Origin: Undaria pinnatifida
Taxonomy: Eukaryota; Sar; Phaeophyceae; Laminariales; Alariaceae
Assembly (NCBI GenBank): GCA_012845835.1
Contig: JABAKD010000016.1
Span: 9,128,121-9,192,120 of the forward strand
Length of the DNA stretch: 64,000 nucleotides
Direction: 5' to 3'
Below are positions 27,093 through 37,112 of this stretch, one piece after another; position 1 is the first letter of the stretch, and the number at the start of each line of letters is the position of its first letter. The translations under genes and the position numbers were made by a program. The notes beneath the pieces are model-generated. The model ran no database searches, was not told the origin of the DNA, and saw nothing but the letters and a program-made list of their open reading frames with translations.

Positions 27093-27698
27093 GTTTTTGT
27101 ACCGTAAAAAACGGGGTTAACGGGCTAGAATTCTGTTTTTTTTACGTTTTTTTTCCAACCTATCTATACGCGCGGATAGTATGAAAACACAAAAAAACGG
27201 ACAACAACAACAAAAAAAAACAGGGATCGAAAAAACAAAACCACAACTTCATCAGAACGACCAGACGTCGTGCGCTTTGCTGCGTGTCCCGTTTTATAAT
27301 TTACCGGTATCCTTCGTAGTTCGCAAGCTTTTGCACCTGTTCTCCAAGGTATACTTCCGAGGCAAAAACTTGAAAAACTAGATACATACGACTAAAGTCG
27401 ACAGCCACGTGCTGTCTTAACGTTCCGTATCTTTGTACACGAAAAGGCTTTAATGCTGCGCTCATTTTGCGCTATCGTTTGCTGAGTGTGTCCAACAACT
27501 CGCTGTCATTTGGCCGAGGACCTGATAAATATGAGCCTCCGCAAATATTAATAGTAGTATCAAAAAGCGTCTCATAGTTCCGATCAGAGCGGTATACGCA
27601 CAATTCACACCAGGTCACAATTCACACCAGGTCCCTGGTGTTGAAAAACAAGAACGACTTTCCGATGGTTTCGGGTTAGGCCTGTGTTGGTTTCAACT
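27093..27698. other. No supported gene
   Basis: A-rich stretch (27180-27240), a doubled CAATTCACACCAGGTC (27600-27632) and short unrecognised frames. Confidence 0.5.
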
Positions 27699-28069
27699 TG
27701 TAATGCTGGGGAGTGCCCTCCGTACATAGATAATCTTTAGATTCGACGTGAAACCGTGTCATGGTTGGGGTGAAACCAGGTGATATTAGATGTCACATTT
27801 ACGTCAAGGCCATGGCCATCATAGATGGGCAAGAACGTAAGCAACGGTGATTGTTCAGGCAGGACACCCCTCATCGTTCACTGCCCTACCACGCCCTCTC
27901 CCCCGCTTCATTGTTCTACTGCGTCCCTTTGGAGTAATGCCAGCATGTATTGTCTAGTCAGCGAGCCTTAGAAGATATGAATAAACCAACAGGAGAACGC
28001 TTCCCAACACCGACAAACCCTACACCCCCCTCGATAATACCTTGACAATATGGCGTAGTCGGCAGGACC
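27699..28069 (+). mobile_element. LTR of family B (27699-28047) with adjacent primer-binding-like site
   Basis: A 349-bp LTR-like unit begins TGTAATG and ends CCTTGACA. It is followed after three bases by TGGCGTAGTCGGCAGGACC (28051-28069). TGG plus at least 15 bases directly after an LTR is the usual form of a retrotransposon primer-binding site. The same site follows the TRIM LTRs in diverged form. Downstream sequence shows no clear gag or pol, so this is probably a truncated element. Confidence 0.7.
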
Positions 28070-28489
28070 GTGTCTATCTTCGGCTGCGTGGCCTCTTCCG
28101 GCTCTCCTGGGTTCTCGTCTTCCGAAACAAGGCAAGCTTTTTTGGCCTTGCACGGCATTTGCTTCGGAGCTCCGGAATTCAGGAGCAAAAATGGCAAAAA
28201 CAAGGGCTACCTCTATCGTGCCACGCGTTCCGTCACACGTATACCCCACCACCAGCTCGGATTGCTTCATGTGGCCGATGCTGCAATCGGTAGTGTTTTT
28301 GGTCCATTTTGAATGTTTCGTCCGAAGCCCCACGACGGCGGTTCATCTCACCACACTCGTGCAGCCAAAACAGCTGTGCCGTGTGTTGATTTTAAAACCC
28401 CGGCTGCGATAAATGGATGCGTCAGTGAGCAAATCAAGCACGAGGCAAATCGATTGCGATGTCATGCCACGCCATGGCAGAGACGTGCT
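28070..28489. other. No supported gene
   Basis: Downstream of the family B LTR. Contains a J-terminus-like CTACCTCTATCGTGCCACGC (28209-28228). No recognised protein. Confidence 0.4.
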
Positions 28490-28770
28490 ACACTTTTTTT
28501 TTTTTTTTTTAATTGCTTATCCCATTTATCATCATCGCTCTGTCTTCCTTTTTCTTTCTCCCTCTCCCTCCCTAGACGTAATTCCGATTCAGGGTCATTG
28601 GACTCATTCATCACGACTTCAGCACTACAAACCAAACACAGCGACCTCCTTCAACGAAAACATGCACATAATTCGTTCGCCCGGCCGACGGCTCCCCCCA
28701 CCTCCCCCGATTGCGACGGGTACTTGCTAGGCGCACTCGTACGACAGCACCGGGGGCTCAACACATAACC
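28490..28770 (-). mobile_element. Probable SINE-2, degenerate, with poly(A) tail
   Basis: On the minus strand a block like TGACCCTGAATCGGAATTAC (28575-28600), near the 3' end of SINE-2, is followed by a purine stretch. A 19-base A-tail (T-run at about 28492-28510) comes next. The head is not recognisable. Confidence 0.4.
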
Positions 28771-29190
28771 TAGAGGCCTTGCTCATGGCAACACTCGAAT
28801 TTCCAACAACTTTCGGCAAGTGAACCCCAACCCCCTCCCCCAAGGCGTTTACGCTCATGCAACATGTATGTCGTCTTCACTCAGATAAATGTGGAAGTGA
28901 AATAACCCCCCCCCCCCCCCCCCTCCCCTGCGCCAAACATCATCGTTTGTTTTCGCCATTTGACACTCACAACTTTTGCATCCCATGATTTATGCATACC
29001 TCAAAACTATTTTTTATTTTTTTTCACCCTAACATCGTCGACTTTGCTTTTTTTTCGTGATTTTGACACTCATGAAAACTGTAACCATGCATACTTCAAA
29101 CTCGCTTGTCAAACTGACACTCAGATTATCCTTACGGCGGTGACGCTCCCAGTGCGACCGGCAAACACGAACGCGCAGCGCCCGCGAGGT
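28771..29190. other. Low-complexity stretch, no gene
   Basis: A C-homopolymer of about 18 (28906-28923) and T-rich runs. Nothing recognised. Confidence 0.5.
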
Positions 29191-29345
29191 CAGTCCATTG
29201 CGGTAGATTATAGCAAACAGTCTCTCACGAAGCGCTCGGGCTGACCGAAATAAATCTGCTGGCCTACCGTGTGAACGGGAAAAACGCGGGCACGCACCGC
29301 CCGCGAGTTTAACCTACCGCGCTATATTGGAACAGACAGACTCTG
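29190..29345. repeat. Diverged tandem duplication (about 115 bp unit)
   Basis: CGCGCAGCGCCCGCGAGGTC...AACAGTCTCTCACGAAGCGC and GCACGCACCGCCCGCGAGTT...ACAGACTCTGACGAAGCTCC are two diverged copies. The second overlaps the 3' end of the open frame at 29314-29733. Confidence 0.6.
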
Positions 29346-29733
29346 ACGAAGCTCCGGCTGGCCGCAAGCTGCTACGAGCATGCCGCTCAAGCTCGCTTCT
29401 CCTCCACTGCATCTTGCGGCGGAAAAGAAGTACACTAACCGCAAGCGCGAAAGCTATCAGTACAAGGGCTCCGCCGAGCTGGCAACTCGTCAAAGAGGAG
29501 GTCACGATGGGGTTGTTTCCCCGAGTTCCACCGGCAATGCGTCTAGGGTGTACCGGCGACAATGGCTCCTCGCGCGATTCCTTCATCTCATGGTGAGAAG
29601 TCAACGAACGCCACGGTGCCCTCCAGAAGGTGGCAGCATCGTCCTGTTTGGAAATTGACGCGCGTAAGGAGGTAGGACTCTTTGGAACACAACACATTGA
29701 TCGCTGTTCGCTGTACATCGCCGAAGAAAACAT
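29314..29733 (-). CDS. Hypothetical small single-pass membrane protein
   Basis: A 139-codon frame not recognised by family. It has a polar N-terminal half, then one hydrophobic segment (about residues 86-105, GGALVLIAFALAVSVLLF) directly followed by a basic stretch (RRKMQWRRSELER) that would favour a cytoplasmic C-terminus. The stop overlaps a local tandem duplication, so the last codons may be a read-through of a splice donor. It could be one exon of a larger minus-strand gene together with 29870-30292. Confidence 0.3.
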   Translation of the reverse strand: MFSSAMYSEQRSMCCVPKSPTSLRASISKQDDAATFWRAPWRSLTSHHEMKESREEPLSPVHPRRIAGGTRGNNPIVTSSLTSCQLGGALVLIAFALAVSVLLFRRKMQWRRSELERHARSSLRPAGASSESVCSNIAR

Positions 29734-29869
29734 GGGAAATGTGGCACTGCGGTTATCAACGACAGGACGTATTACGTATAACCGCGACGACAGAGTTGAG
29801 TAGCAATGAAACTATGGCAGCTATGAGCACCCACCTATACCCTTTGGCAACCTAAAACAAAATCCTGCA

Positions 29870-30292
29870 TTAATTCGCAGAAGTCCCCTCGAAAGGGCTT
29901 CCATTCTTATATGGTTCATATTGACGTGGGCGTGCACCACTAGGAAACAAAAACATGTCTAGCATCACCTCGGCTTCTTGGTCAACTTGCGGAGCTCCCA
30001 GGTCATCCGCTAGTTTAGCTTTGCGCCTGAGTTCCTCTTGGATCATAGCGCGTTCCTTAAGGCCTCGCTTCGATGTAAGTGCCAGCTTGAGCACATCTCG
30101 CCAGAACTCGGACTGGGCGATTCCGCAGAATGCAGAACTCACGCGGGCCGTCCAAGTCCCCGCCGCCCCTAGCAGCTGCGAGGTGGCGATATCGTGATGT
30201 CGTGCGGGGAGCGAGAGGATTACCGAGGGGGGGGGGGGATCGCAAGGAGACGGGGAGCGTTTTTCAAGCCATTCTACTGTGTTGTAACCCAT
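29870..30292 (-). CDS. Hypothetical protein carrying a QLLG...VLKL motif found again at 48 kb
   Basis: A 140-codon ATG-to-TAA frame of unknown function. Residues about 34-75 contain SQLLGAAGTW...FCGIAQSEFWRDVLKL, then a basic, charged helical stretch (LKERAMIQEELRRKAKLADD). Two further diverged copies lie at 47777-47940 (+) and 48060-48240 (-). They conserve QLLG-x-x-GT, R-V/L-x-S-A, I-x-Q and, in one, VLKL-x(4)-R. Conservation at protein level supports real coding ancestry. A promoter and splice structure are not visible. Confidence 0.4.
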   Translation of the reverse strand: MGYNTVEWLEKRSPSPCDPPPPSVILSLPARHHDIATSQLLGAAGTWTARVSSAFCGIAQSEFWRDVLKLALTSKRGLKERAMIQEELRRKAKLADDLGAPQVDQEAEVMLDMFLFPSGARPRQYEPYKNGSPFEGTSAN

Positions 30293-31059
30293 TCCACTGG
30301 TAAAAGCCGAGGTATGTTGAGGTCAACCTAATGAAGGACGGATGAGTATTAAGACCCAGATACACATTTTTTACGTCCAGCCTGTCTCCAGCGGCGTTGA
30401 AGCAGGCGGACGTAAAGGCCACAGGGTTCCTAGTATTTGGAGCGTGTCGCTTGACTGGCGTTTGCGCTATTGCCTAGGCCTCTCCTATCAATGGGTTTGG
30501 TCGGGACGCTGTGTAGGGGTGTACTCATCTCATGCATAGCCGTAGTCATGGCCATTGACCCTCGCATTCCTACAATGCCGGGACGGAGCACGTCGGGTTT
30601 CCACCGACCAGGCAGGCATCGCGTGTACCAAGCGCGAATCAAAAGTAGTCATTATAAATTCTTCTTTCGCGGTCTTGCCTGTCTACAAACTATGTGGCGC
30701 ACCGGTCCTTTGGGACGCGCGCGCGTTGGAGGCGTCATCGTCATGGATACGCGCGCTACCTCTTTTATCTCAAGGTTGTTGAAGAAAAAAACTGTTTCGG
30801 GCAGAGCTCCTCAGATACATCGTCTCCTACGAAAGCTGGAAAATAATAAACGTCTTCAAGCGCTAATAGTATGAATGGGTCAAACTGTACACCATCATCC
30901 TGTGCTTTTATACCTCGCCCTGAATTAAGTATGACTTTCACACAATACTTCGCGCACACGTCCCTACCCTTCATACTACTGAAAGAACAAAATTATGCCA
31001 CAATGTTTCCAAGGCATCTTTGTCCCCGAAAAACCGTCCGTGCTACGACGAGGGTGGCG
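30293..31059. repeat. Repeat E fragment and flanks
   Basis: Repeat E fragment at about 30520-30645 (CCTCGCATTCCTACAATGCC, ACGGAGCACGTCGGGTTTCC). The remainder has short frames without recognised domains. Confidence 0.55.
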
Positions 31060-31320
31060 CTCTTGGGGCCAAACGTCTCTGACCGATGTGATCGATCTGA
31101 TTGGCTGAGCTCCTCCAGTGTGGACTTAACGGTTAGTACGAAATTTTCATGAGTACAATGGTTGTTTTTAGGACTCGCGCACATAAATGTTAGTCGGGTT
31201 GCGCGAACGAATAGCTTCGACGTCATGCTTCGGGTGATAATGATGATGGATGATGACATTGATTGAGCTAGATCCTCATGCTAGAAGCTCAGAAAAATCT
31301 GCCGCGCCCCTCGCGTTACA
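31060..31320 (+). repeat. Dispersed repeat I, copy 2
   Basis: Matches 21940-22190 in order: GGCCAAACGTCTCTGACC, GGTTAGTACGAAATTTTC, CGGGTTGCGCGAACGAA, a GATGAT tract and GAGCTAGATCCTCATGC. Confidence 0.65.
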
Positions 31321-31514
31321 CTTTCATTTTTTTACTCAAAATCAGCTTTTGGGTAAGGTGTAATGTAGAGTATAGAGCTCCTCCTCACGATGTTAAGATC
31401 CTCAGAAAAAAGTTGGCCTGAAAAGACCGAGAAGACAATCAACCCCAAGGGATGTGAGAGGCGTTCGGAAGTGGGGTGATTGGTATCGATGTGGCATGGG
31501 GGGGAGGCTGGGGG

Positions 31515-31665
31515 GGGGGGCACTCATTTCTCACTTGCCTTAAGTCATTCGACCATCGACCACGCGTCCCTTTCGAGTAGGAGCACTGCTCCTACTCCTA
31601 ATAGAGACACCCCCAACATTTGGGTGCTCAGTACGTTTCTTCCATATATTATATAATAAAAATGA
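31515..31665 (+). repeat. Dispersed repeat G, copy 1
   Basis: CACGCGTCCCTTTCGAGTAG, CCTACTCCTAATAGAGACAC, AACATTTGGGTGCTCAGTAC and CCATATATTATA recur at 49310-49430 and 60920-61080. A G-run lies on one side of each copy. Class unknown. Confidence 0.65.
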
Positions 31666-32424
31666 AATGTGGCACGGGGGGGGGACGAATTATGGTATCC
31701 CCCCATAGAGGCATTATTGCCCCTCACGTGGCTCCCGCTCGCGGAGAGGTCATTGTCCCCGTGAAGCTCATCACAACGCGAGCGCTGTGGGAACTACAGT
31801 ATAGAAACAAATACGTCCGACCAATGTAGCTGCAAAAACGTAGCACGTGGGCCTAGGTTCCGCCTCAACTTGTCCCTAGGACAAACTGGGAGGCAGGAAG
31901 TAAACCGCTGTAAATAACGAATAATCGCAGTGAGTCAAATCCACCACCATATACAATATCTTGTTGTAAGATATGTTTTGCGTAGGCTGCATCCCGCCGT
32001 TCCGGGGAGGGGGGGGGGTACTATAGTGCGGGTAGGCATTCCGTCAGTATTTTACCAGTAGTGAAACGGACTAGTCTAATGGCTGGGGACTTCGTCATTT
32101 TCACGCGCGAAACGCCTTCCTAAGTATAACAAAACTTTCCAATTACACGGCAACTCAGGTACTTACCGGCCTTTCAAGGTAAACACCACGACACCTCTTA
32201 ACAATCAAGATATTATTGTTACAGTATAGCACGAATGGCCAGATTTGCAGACGGTACGGCGAAGACCTCGCTTACCTCGCACTGCCCGGGGTCATGTTCT
32301 TTGTTCAACACACAGCTAGCCGCAGAATCTGTTGCCGTGGAGACGAGGCACTGATACAGCTCGTCGTCGACAGCTTCGATGCGGACCATGGCGGCTGGGG
32401 CAGCAGGGAGAGGGGAGGGGGGTG
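31666..32424. other. No supported gene
   Basis: Short frames only. G-runs at 31675-31683 and 32006-32018. Confidence 0.5.
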
Positions 32425-32745
32425 TGCTCATTTTATGCATAGCCGTCGTAGTCGCATGACCATAGACCCTCGCACCCCTACAATGTCGAGACTGAACACG
32501 TCGGGTTTCCACCGACCAGGCAGGCATCGCGTGCACCAAGCGCGAGGCGCCATGAGGTGTTCGGCGAGTGGCATGAAGGGTGTGCTGCATCCTTCTAACA
32601 ACCACACTTGTGAGGCGGACTTGCACGCCTCGTGCGTACTTTCTTGCAGATGAAATAGTAACTTCGAAGGATTTTTTGTTTCTGGTGTGGCCACTTCCAG
32701 GTACAGCGATGGCTATACTATAGTCTATATGTGGCTGCCTCGTGA
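32425..32745 (+). repeat. Repeat E, partial copy
   Basis: Begins after a G-run and follows repeat E through GACCAGGCAGGCATCGCGTG, TGTTCGGCGAGTGGCATGAA and GGTGTGGCCACTTCCAG. The 3' TACAGCGTCGTTGCC end is missing. Confidence 0.7.
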
Positions 32746-34012
32746 GTGCAGCTTGCCATGGGTTGTGGGGGAGCTTTCTTGGAAGTGGTGCCGCTGGTGT
32801 TTGTTGCGGCCACGTTCACTACTATTGACAAAAAAAGGCTTCCTTCACTAAGAAATCATTTTAGGCAAAAATGGGCTGTGTATTTATCTTCTTTCTTCCA
32901 AAACCTGCCCTCCACATGTGGTGGAGTAAAAAACGGGGGCAATTGCTTCGATATTGTGTCGTTGGTACAACAGGTATATCTCAGTATTTGAAGAACTAGC
33001 GCTGTTCAACCGGACATGGATTGGAGATTGTGGTTCCGTGCTTCATCAGTTATTTTAATCGCAGTACGAAAAAGAAAAACGCTACTACTGGCACGTACTG
33101 CTGCTGTAGACGAAACGATTCTACAGCTGCCCCCAGTCTTGTACACCGATACTCCTATAGTCTAGTCTATATAATACCCCTCAGCACCCAGCACATCTAA
33201 CCAGTGCCCGTGCCGGCACAAGATCTGTGGCTACAAATTACAGTACACAAGATCGATCACAGCTCTATCTATACTACAGTAGTAGTCTATGAATAATACT
33301 TTATACTGTCGTTATTGTCCTAGCTATAGACTACCAGGTACTCGTATAGTCCATACCTTTCTTTGCCGCTGAAATACAAAATAGTAATACCTACGAGTAG
33401 CGCTGCTGAAACTGCGAAGTATCTTCGCCCATTTTTTTTTTCCTTTTTTACAGTTATCTCCGAAGAGCGCGCGGCGACGTGGGACCTCTGAATTCAGTAG
33501 GCGTTCGGGCGCAAGTTCACAGCGCTAGATGTGGCTTGGCAGCAGACGCGCGGCTCCACCGTCAGGGTGAAGCTTGCCGGGCTTTTCAGGTACCAGCTCT
33601 GTACCCAGGGGAGGCTCGAGAGAGCTGTGCGTCGTGCACCTTTGGTTGAGCGTCGCGCATCGTTTGATGTCCTGATGATGTGATCGTATCCTGGACATGT
33701 GTTTGGTGGATTGACTGATGATACGTTATTCTGCTTTTTCTTTTTTTCCGATCTTTGACACAAAACGATGAAACTGCTGTTATTAATAGTTTCCTGCCAG
33801 GCATCAGGTATCCTGCACTGCTGTTGTTGTGTGCTGGGTAGGTGCCGTCTGCTTTGGTGCTACCGGCGCGTTTGCTTGCTACCAGGCATACTTTTTAGGC
33901 CCGCTTTGGAATCCAAGGGTACGGGGACGATGATGGCGGCGTGGGTATCACTCACCATCGTAGGAAACAGTAAGCAGCAGCAGGTAGATGGTCGACCATG
34001 CTGTTAAGGCAT
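32746..34012. other. Mostly unrecognised; one possible terminal exon on the minus strand
   Basis: On the minus strand 33598-33494 could be a last exon. It follows an acceptor-like GGGTACAG and is 35 codons including the stop (WYLKSPASFTLTVEPRVCC...), with GC-rich third positions. No partner exon or family is recognised. The rest is AT-rich without features. Confidence 0.25.
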
Positions 34013-34535
34013 TGTTATAAGATTATAAGAGGCTGTTACAGACACAGCTGTCAGGCCGCCTTCTTGCAGGTCTCTCTACTAAGCAGGTCCCATGTTGGCC
34101 ACTCACTTGTATTAGATTAGCTCTTGTATTGCTGTGGTCCCACAAGCGACGGAGAGAACTGTGAACGTTCAACGAGCTGCGGATCGAGGACTCGAGGAGT
34201 AAATAAATGCATCATCCCCTTTTTCCTAGACGCACACATGCCTTGAAAGGCATGTGAAACCCTTTTATATCGTTTCCGTGTCCTATATCCTACGTCTTGT
34301 TAGGCTCCCAGGGCAATACCATAACACTAGCCCACCCTGATGAGTCGTATATGCAGAAATATGGAAGATTCAGGGAAGCACCGGTTTCACCGTCTAGAAC
34401 ATGACTCGAAGATGCGCCTCTTCAAAAACCACTCCCACACCTCCACCCTGCGAGGCTACGAAGCCTCAGAAAATTGCTACCTGGTAAATCAGAAAACCAC
34501 AAACGGAGGACGGAACACTAGAGACGGGCCCCAGC
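34013..34535 (+). mobile_element. LTR-like element C, plus-strand copy
   Basis: Starts TGTTATAAGATTATAAG and contains TGTTACAGACACAGCTGTC, GCCTTGAAAGGCATGTGAAA, CAGGGCAATACCATAACA, TGATGAGTCGTATATGCAG and CTCGAAGATGCGCCTCTTC. It is followed at 34539 by TGGCGGGATCGACAGGGG, which resembles the primer-binding-like site of the TRIM and family B. The right boundary is approximate. Confidence 0.55.
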
Positions 34536-34929
34536 GAATGGCGGGATCGACAGGGGCGAGAGCCATCACTTCCCGCAGATTGACGAGGGGGGAATGGGGC
34601 CAAAGGGAACGGAAAAGGGAAAACAGGAAGTAGCCAGAAAAGAAAAGAAGCGAAAGCGCTGGGGTCGAAGGTGGGATAGGCGAAAACCTCGCCAGCAAAA
34701 CCCTGAGCGGCCGCAAAAAAGTATCAGAACGCAGCGTACGAAACCCAACTCGCGCGCGGAATGGACATCGTACTTCACCCTGGGGGGACGATCAGCGTCC
34801 TGCCGACGACGCCATGTATAAATTTATTCTCGAATGCTGTATTATTAATATTAACATATTAGATAACTAGTACAAGTTATACTCTGTATTCGTACTCCTC
34901 CCGATATTAAAGCGGGGAAAAAAACAAAA
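34536..34929 (+). other. Arg/Lys-rich open stretch after element C
   Basis: A 75-codon plus-strand frame (34594-34821) is very basic (KGKQEVARKEKKRKRWGRRW). It could be a remnant of a nucleocapsid-like gag product given the LTR-like sequence before it. No CCHC zinc knuckle is visible. Treated as unproven. Confidence 0.25.
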
Positions 34930-35218
34930 CAAACCGCATACCATACATACGATATAGCAGTATATATTGGAAACTACAGTAATTAATTTATTAAATAGAT
35001 ATGATGTTAGATCAAGCTCAAAAATCCCCACCTAAAGTAGAAACACCAACACTCACCATTATAGTGGACAAAAAATAGGACCCCTCCCGAAGAAAAACTC
35101 ACCCATATAGTATATTACAAGTACCAACAACGCAGCTTGCAAAGATGAGTATTGACCCGAAATTCGTCGAACTCACGGCTGACGTCCTTAAAATATCTGT
35201 TTATAAAATGTATAATAT
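34930..35218 (+). repeat. Dispersed repeat D, copy 2
   Basis: Closely matches 18095-18382 (CCATTATAGTGGACAAAAAA, TAGTATATTACAAGTACCAA, GAAATTCGTCGAACTCACGG). It abuts an element C fragment that starts near 35209. Confidence 0.8.
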
Positions 35219-35526
35219 TAGAGGGCTGTTACAGACACAGGCCACCCTTAGATCTCTCTACCAGGCAGGTTCCACGTTGGTCACTCACTTGTATTAGATA
35301 AGCTCTTTCTTGAATTAATCCCGCAAGCCACGGATGGAACTGAACGCTCAACGCGTTGTGGCTCGGGGAGCAACGGAATCATTTCCTTTTTCCTATACGC
35401 TCATCATGCCTTCAAACGCATGTGAAACCCTTTACATCGTTTTCGTATCCTATTATTATGGTATTGCCCTGGTCTTATAATACTAGCCCTTCCTTGTTGG
35501 GCTCCCCCCTGGGCAATACCATAACA
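35209..35526 (+). mobile_element. LTR-like element C, short copy
   Basis: Begins TGTATAATATTAGAGGGCTG and ends GGGCAATACCATAACA. It contains CAGACACAGGCCACCCTTAG and GCATGTGAAACCC. The TG...CA ends and about 318 bp suggest that the LTR proper ends at CCATAACA. Confidence 0.6.
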
Positions 35527-36133
35527 GCATCCTCCTTCCCCCGTTCCGGCGTTATGATTTATAGCAGTTAGTTGTCCCTTTTTTACCTCGCAAGCGTTAT
35601 CGCCTGCCTGAACGAACGGCTCCGCCGTCCCGTTGGTCGGAAGGCGTTGGGCGGACAGCAAGCAATCAGTGCAACATATACAACATCCAAGCAACCCTCG
35701 TTTGAACGATCGGTACAAATCCAGAGGCACCCCTGCAGAGCAGAAGTCGGTCCCTACGTCCATATTGCCTCATTACTACTACTACTACACTGGCGTCGTT
35801 GGTAGGTACAGCGTGGCAATTCTCCTACTCCTTCTACAGTAGTAGTAGGTGCATTCAGAACCAAGTAGTATGATTGACGACCTCGAAGTTGGGTCGGTGG
35901 CATCTGCTCTGTTGTTAGTTAGTTGCTGGCTGCCTGTTCTTTAGTTTATATTTTGGTCGTGACGTCTTGTTTCACTCATTTTTTTTTCTTTCTGTGGGTA
36001 CCTCTTCCCTCCCCTCCGCGTGCCTGTTTCCTCCTTTCTCCTGTTTTTTTTTTCCTTTGGAGATCGGCACGGGCGCTGGGTGTGCTGGATGTGGGTAGGT
36101 GGAAATTTCAGTTTAATACGAACAACACACACA
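35527..36133. repeat. Mostly unrecognised; dispersed repeat L at 35915-36130
   Basis: 35915-36130 (TTGGTCGTGACGTCTTGTTT, GTGGAAATTTCAGTTTAATA, CGAACAACACAC) matches 59660-60006 in order. A tract of short TACTAC repeats lies at 35776-35850. No gene. Confidence 0.5.
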
Positions 36134-37112
36134 GACGCGTGCTACGATACAGGTGCACCACTTTTTTTCTGGGTTTTCCTCAATGTGGGACCTTGATACC
36201 TATCCCGAAAAAAAAACGATTTGGAGAAAAATGAAACTGCTACGATCGGATGAAAAACCCCATGGGCCTACGTAGCTACACAACGAGAATCATGCAAGAA
36301 AAAAATGACGTATTTCCGACGATTTTGGGTTAATGTCTATCCCCCCGCCTTGCCGATGGCCCGCGGAAGGTTTTTCGCATGACTTCTCCCTTCTATTAGC
36401 GTCTGTGTTCCCCTCCATATCGACGAGGGCTCGCCTCGCCATAGTAACTTTTCCGTGGCTGGTTTGCCGTAGAGCCTTTCCTGCCCCCCCCCCGCCACAC
36501 CGGCGGCATGCGGCAGGTTCTAGAGCCTTTTCTGCCCCCCCCCGCCACACCGGCGGCACACGGCAGGTTTTTGATGGGTGACTTTTGTCTTGTTGTAGGG
36601 TCTGCGTTTCTTTCAACTGCTTTTCTTCGCGTGTTCCTGGCTCCATAGCCAGACGGTTATGTGGGAGTGGGTTTTGAGGAGCCGCATCTTCGACTCATGG
36701 TCTAGTTCGTAGAACCGGAGTTTCCCCCAATCTCTCATATTTCTGCAAATGCGACTCATCAGGGTGGGCTAGTGTTAAGATACGGCCTCGAAAGGCCTGT
36801 AATTATCTGAATTTGAGATCATTTGGATAGGTTTCGTATGATAAGGTTGGCGTTTTATATTCGAGAAAGTTAGGAAATAGATCGGAGGCACGAGCCTCCG
36901 ATCTCAGAAGCTATCCGATGCTCTGGTGGAATCGAATAAAGCAACGTCTCTACTGAGGCAAAGAAAGTGAGTACTCTCCGAGGACCTGCTCAATTGGCAA
37001 ACCTGCAGGGGGCACTCTGTGTCCCCACCTATAACTTTACTTTGCATTAAGGAGCCCCGTCATTCAGAAAACATTTGACACCAAAACTGCTACCTCCATC
37101 GTAGCACGCGTC
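36134..37112 (+). mobile_element. TIR element J, copy interrupted by element C
   Basis: The ends GACGCGTGCTACGATACAGG and CCTCCATCGTAGCACGCGTC are inverted. The interior matches J at 21433, including CCGACGATTTTGGGTTAA at 36317-36333, which continues as GGAGCCCCGTCATTCAGAAA after the insertion. Confidence 0.75.
36334..37046 (-). mobile_element. Element C, complete 713-bp copy with TTAA target duplication
   Basis: TG...CA termini (TGTCTATCCCCC ... ACTTTGCA) are flanked by TTAA at 36330-36333 and 37047-37050. J copy 1 shows the empty site (GTGGGTTAAGGAGCCCC). Inside are two 60-bp tandem units (TGCCCCCCCCCGCCACACCG...CGGCAGGTT, 36481-36570) and the family-specific GGAGCCGCATCTTCGACTCA and CAGGGTGGGCTAGTG. 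Non-coding. Confidence 0.75.

Noticed and set aside
32219-32626. Coding region reading TMSRLNTSGFHRPGRHR and its minus-strand partner
   Set aside because: The same peptide appears in all copies of dispersed repeat E with shifting frames and stops, so it is a repeat and not a gene.
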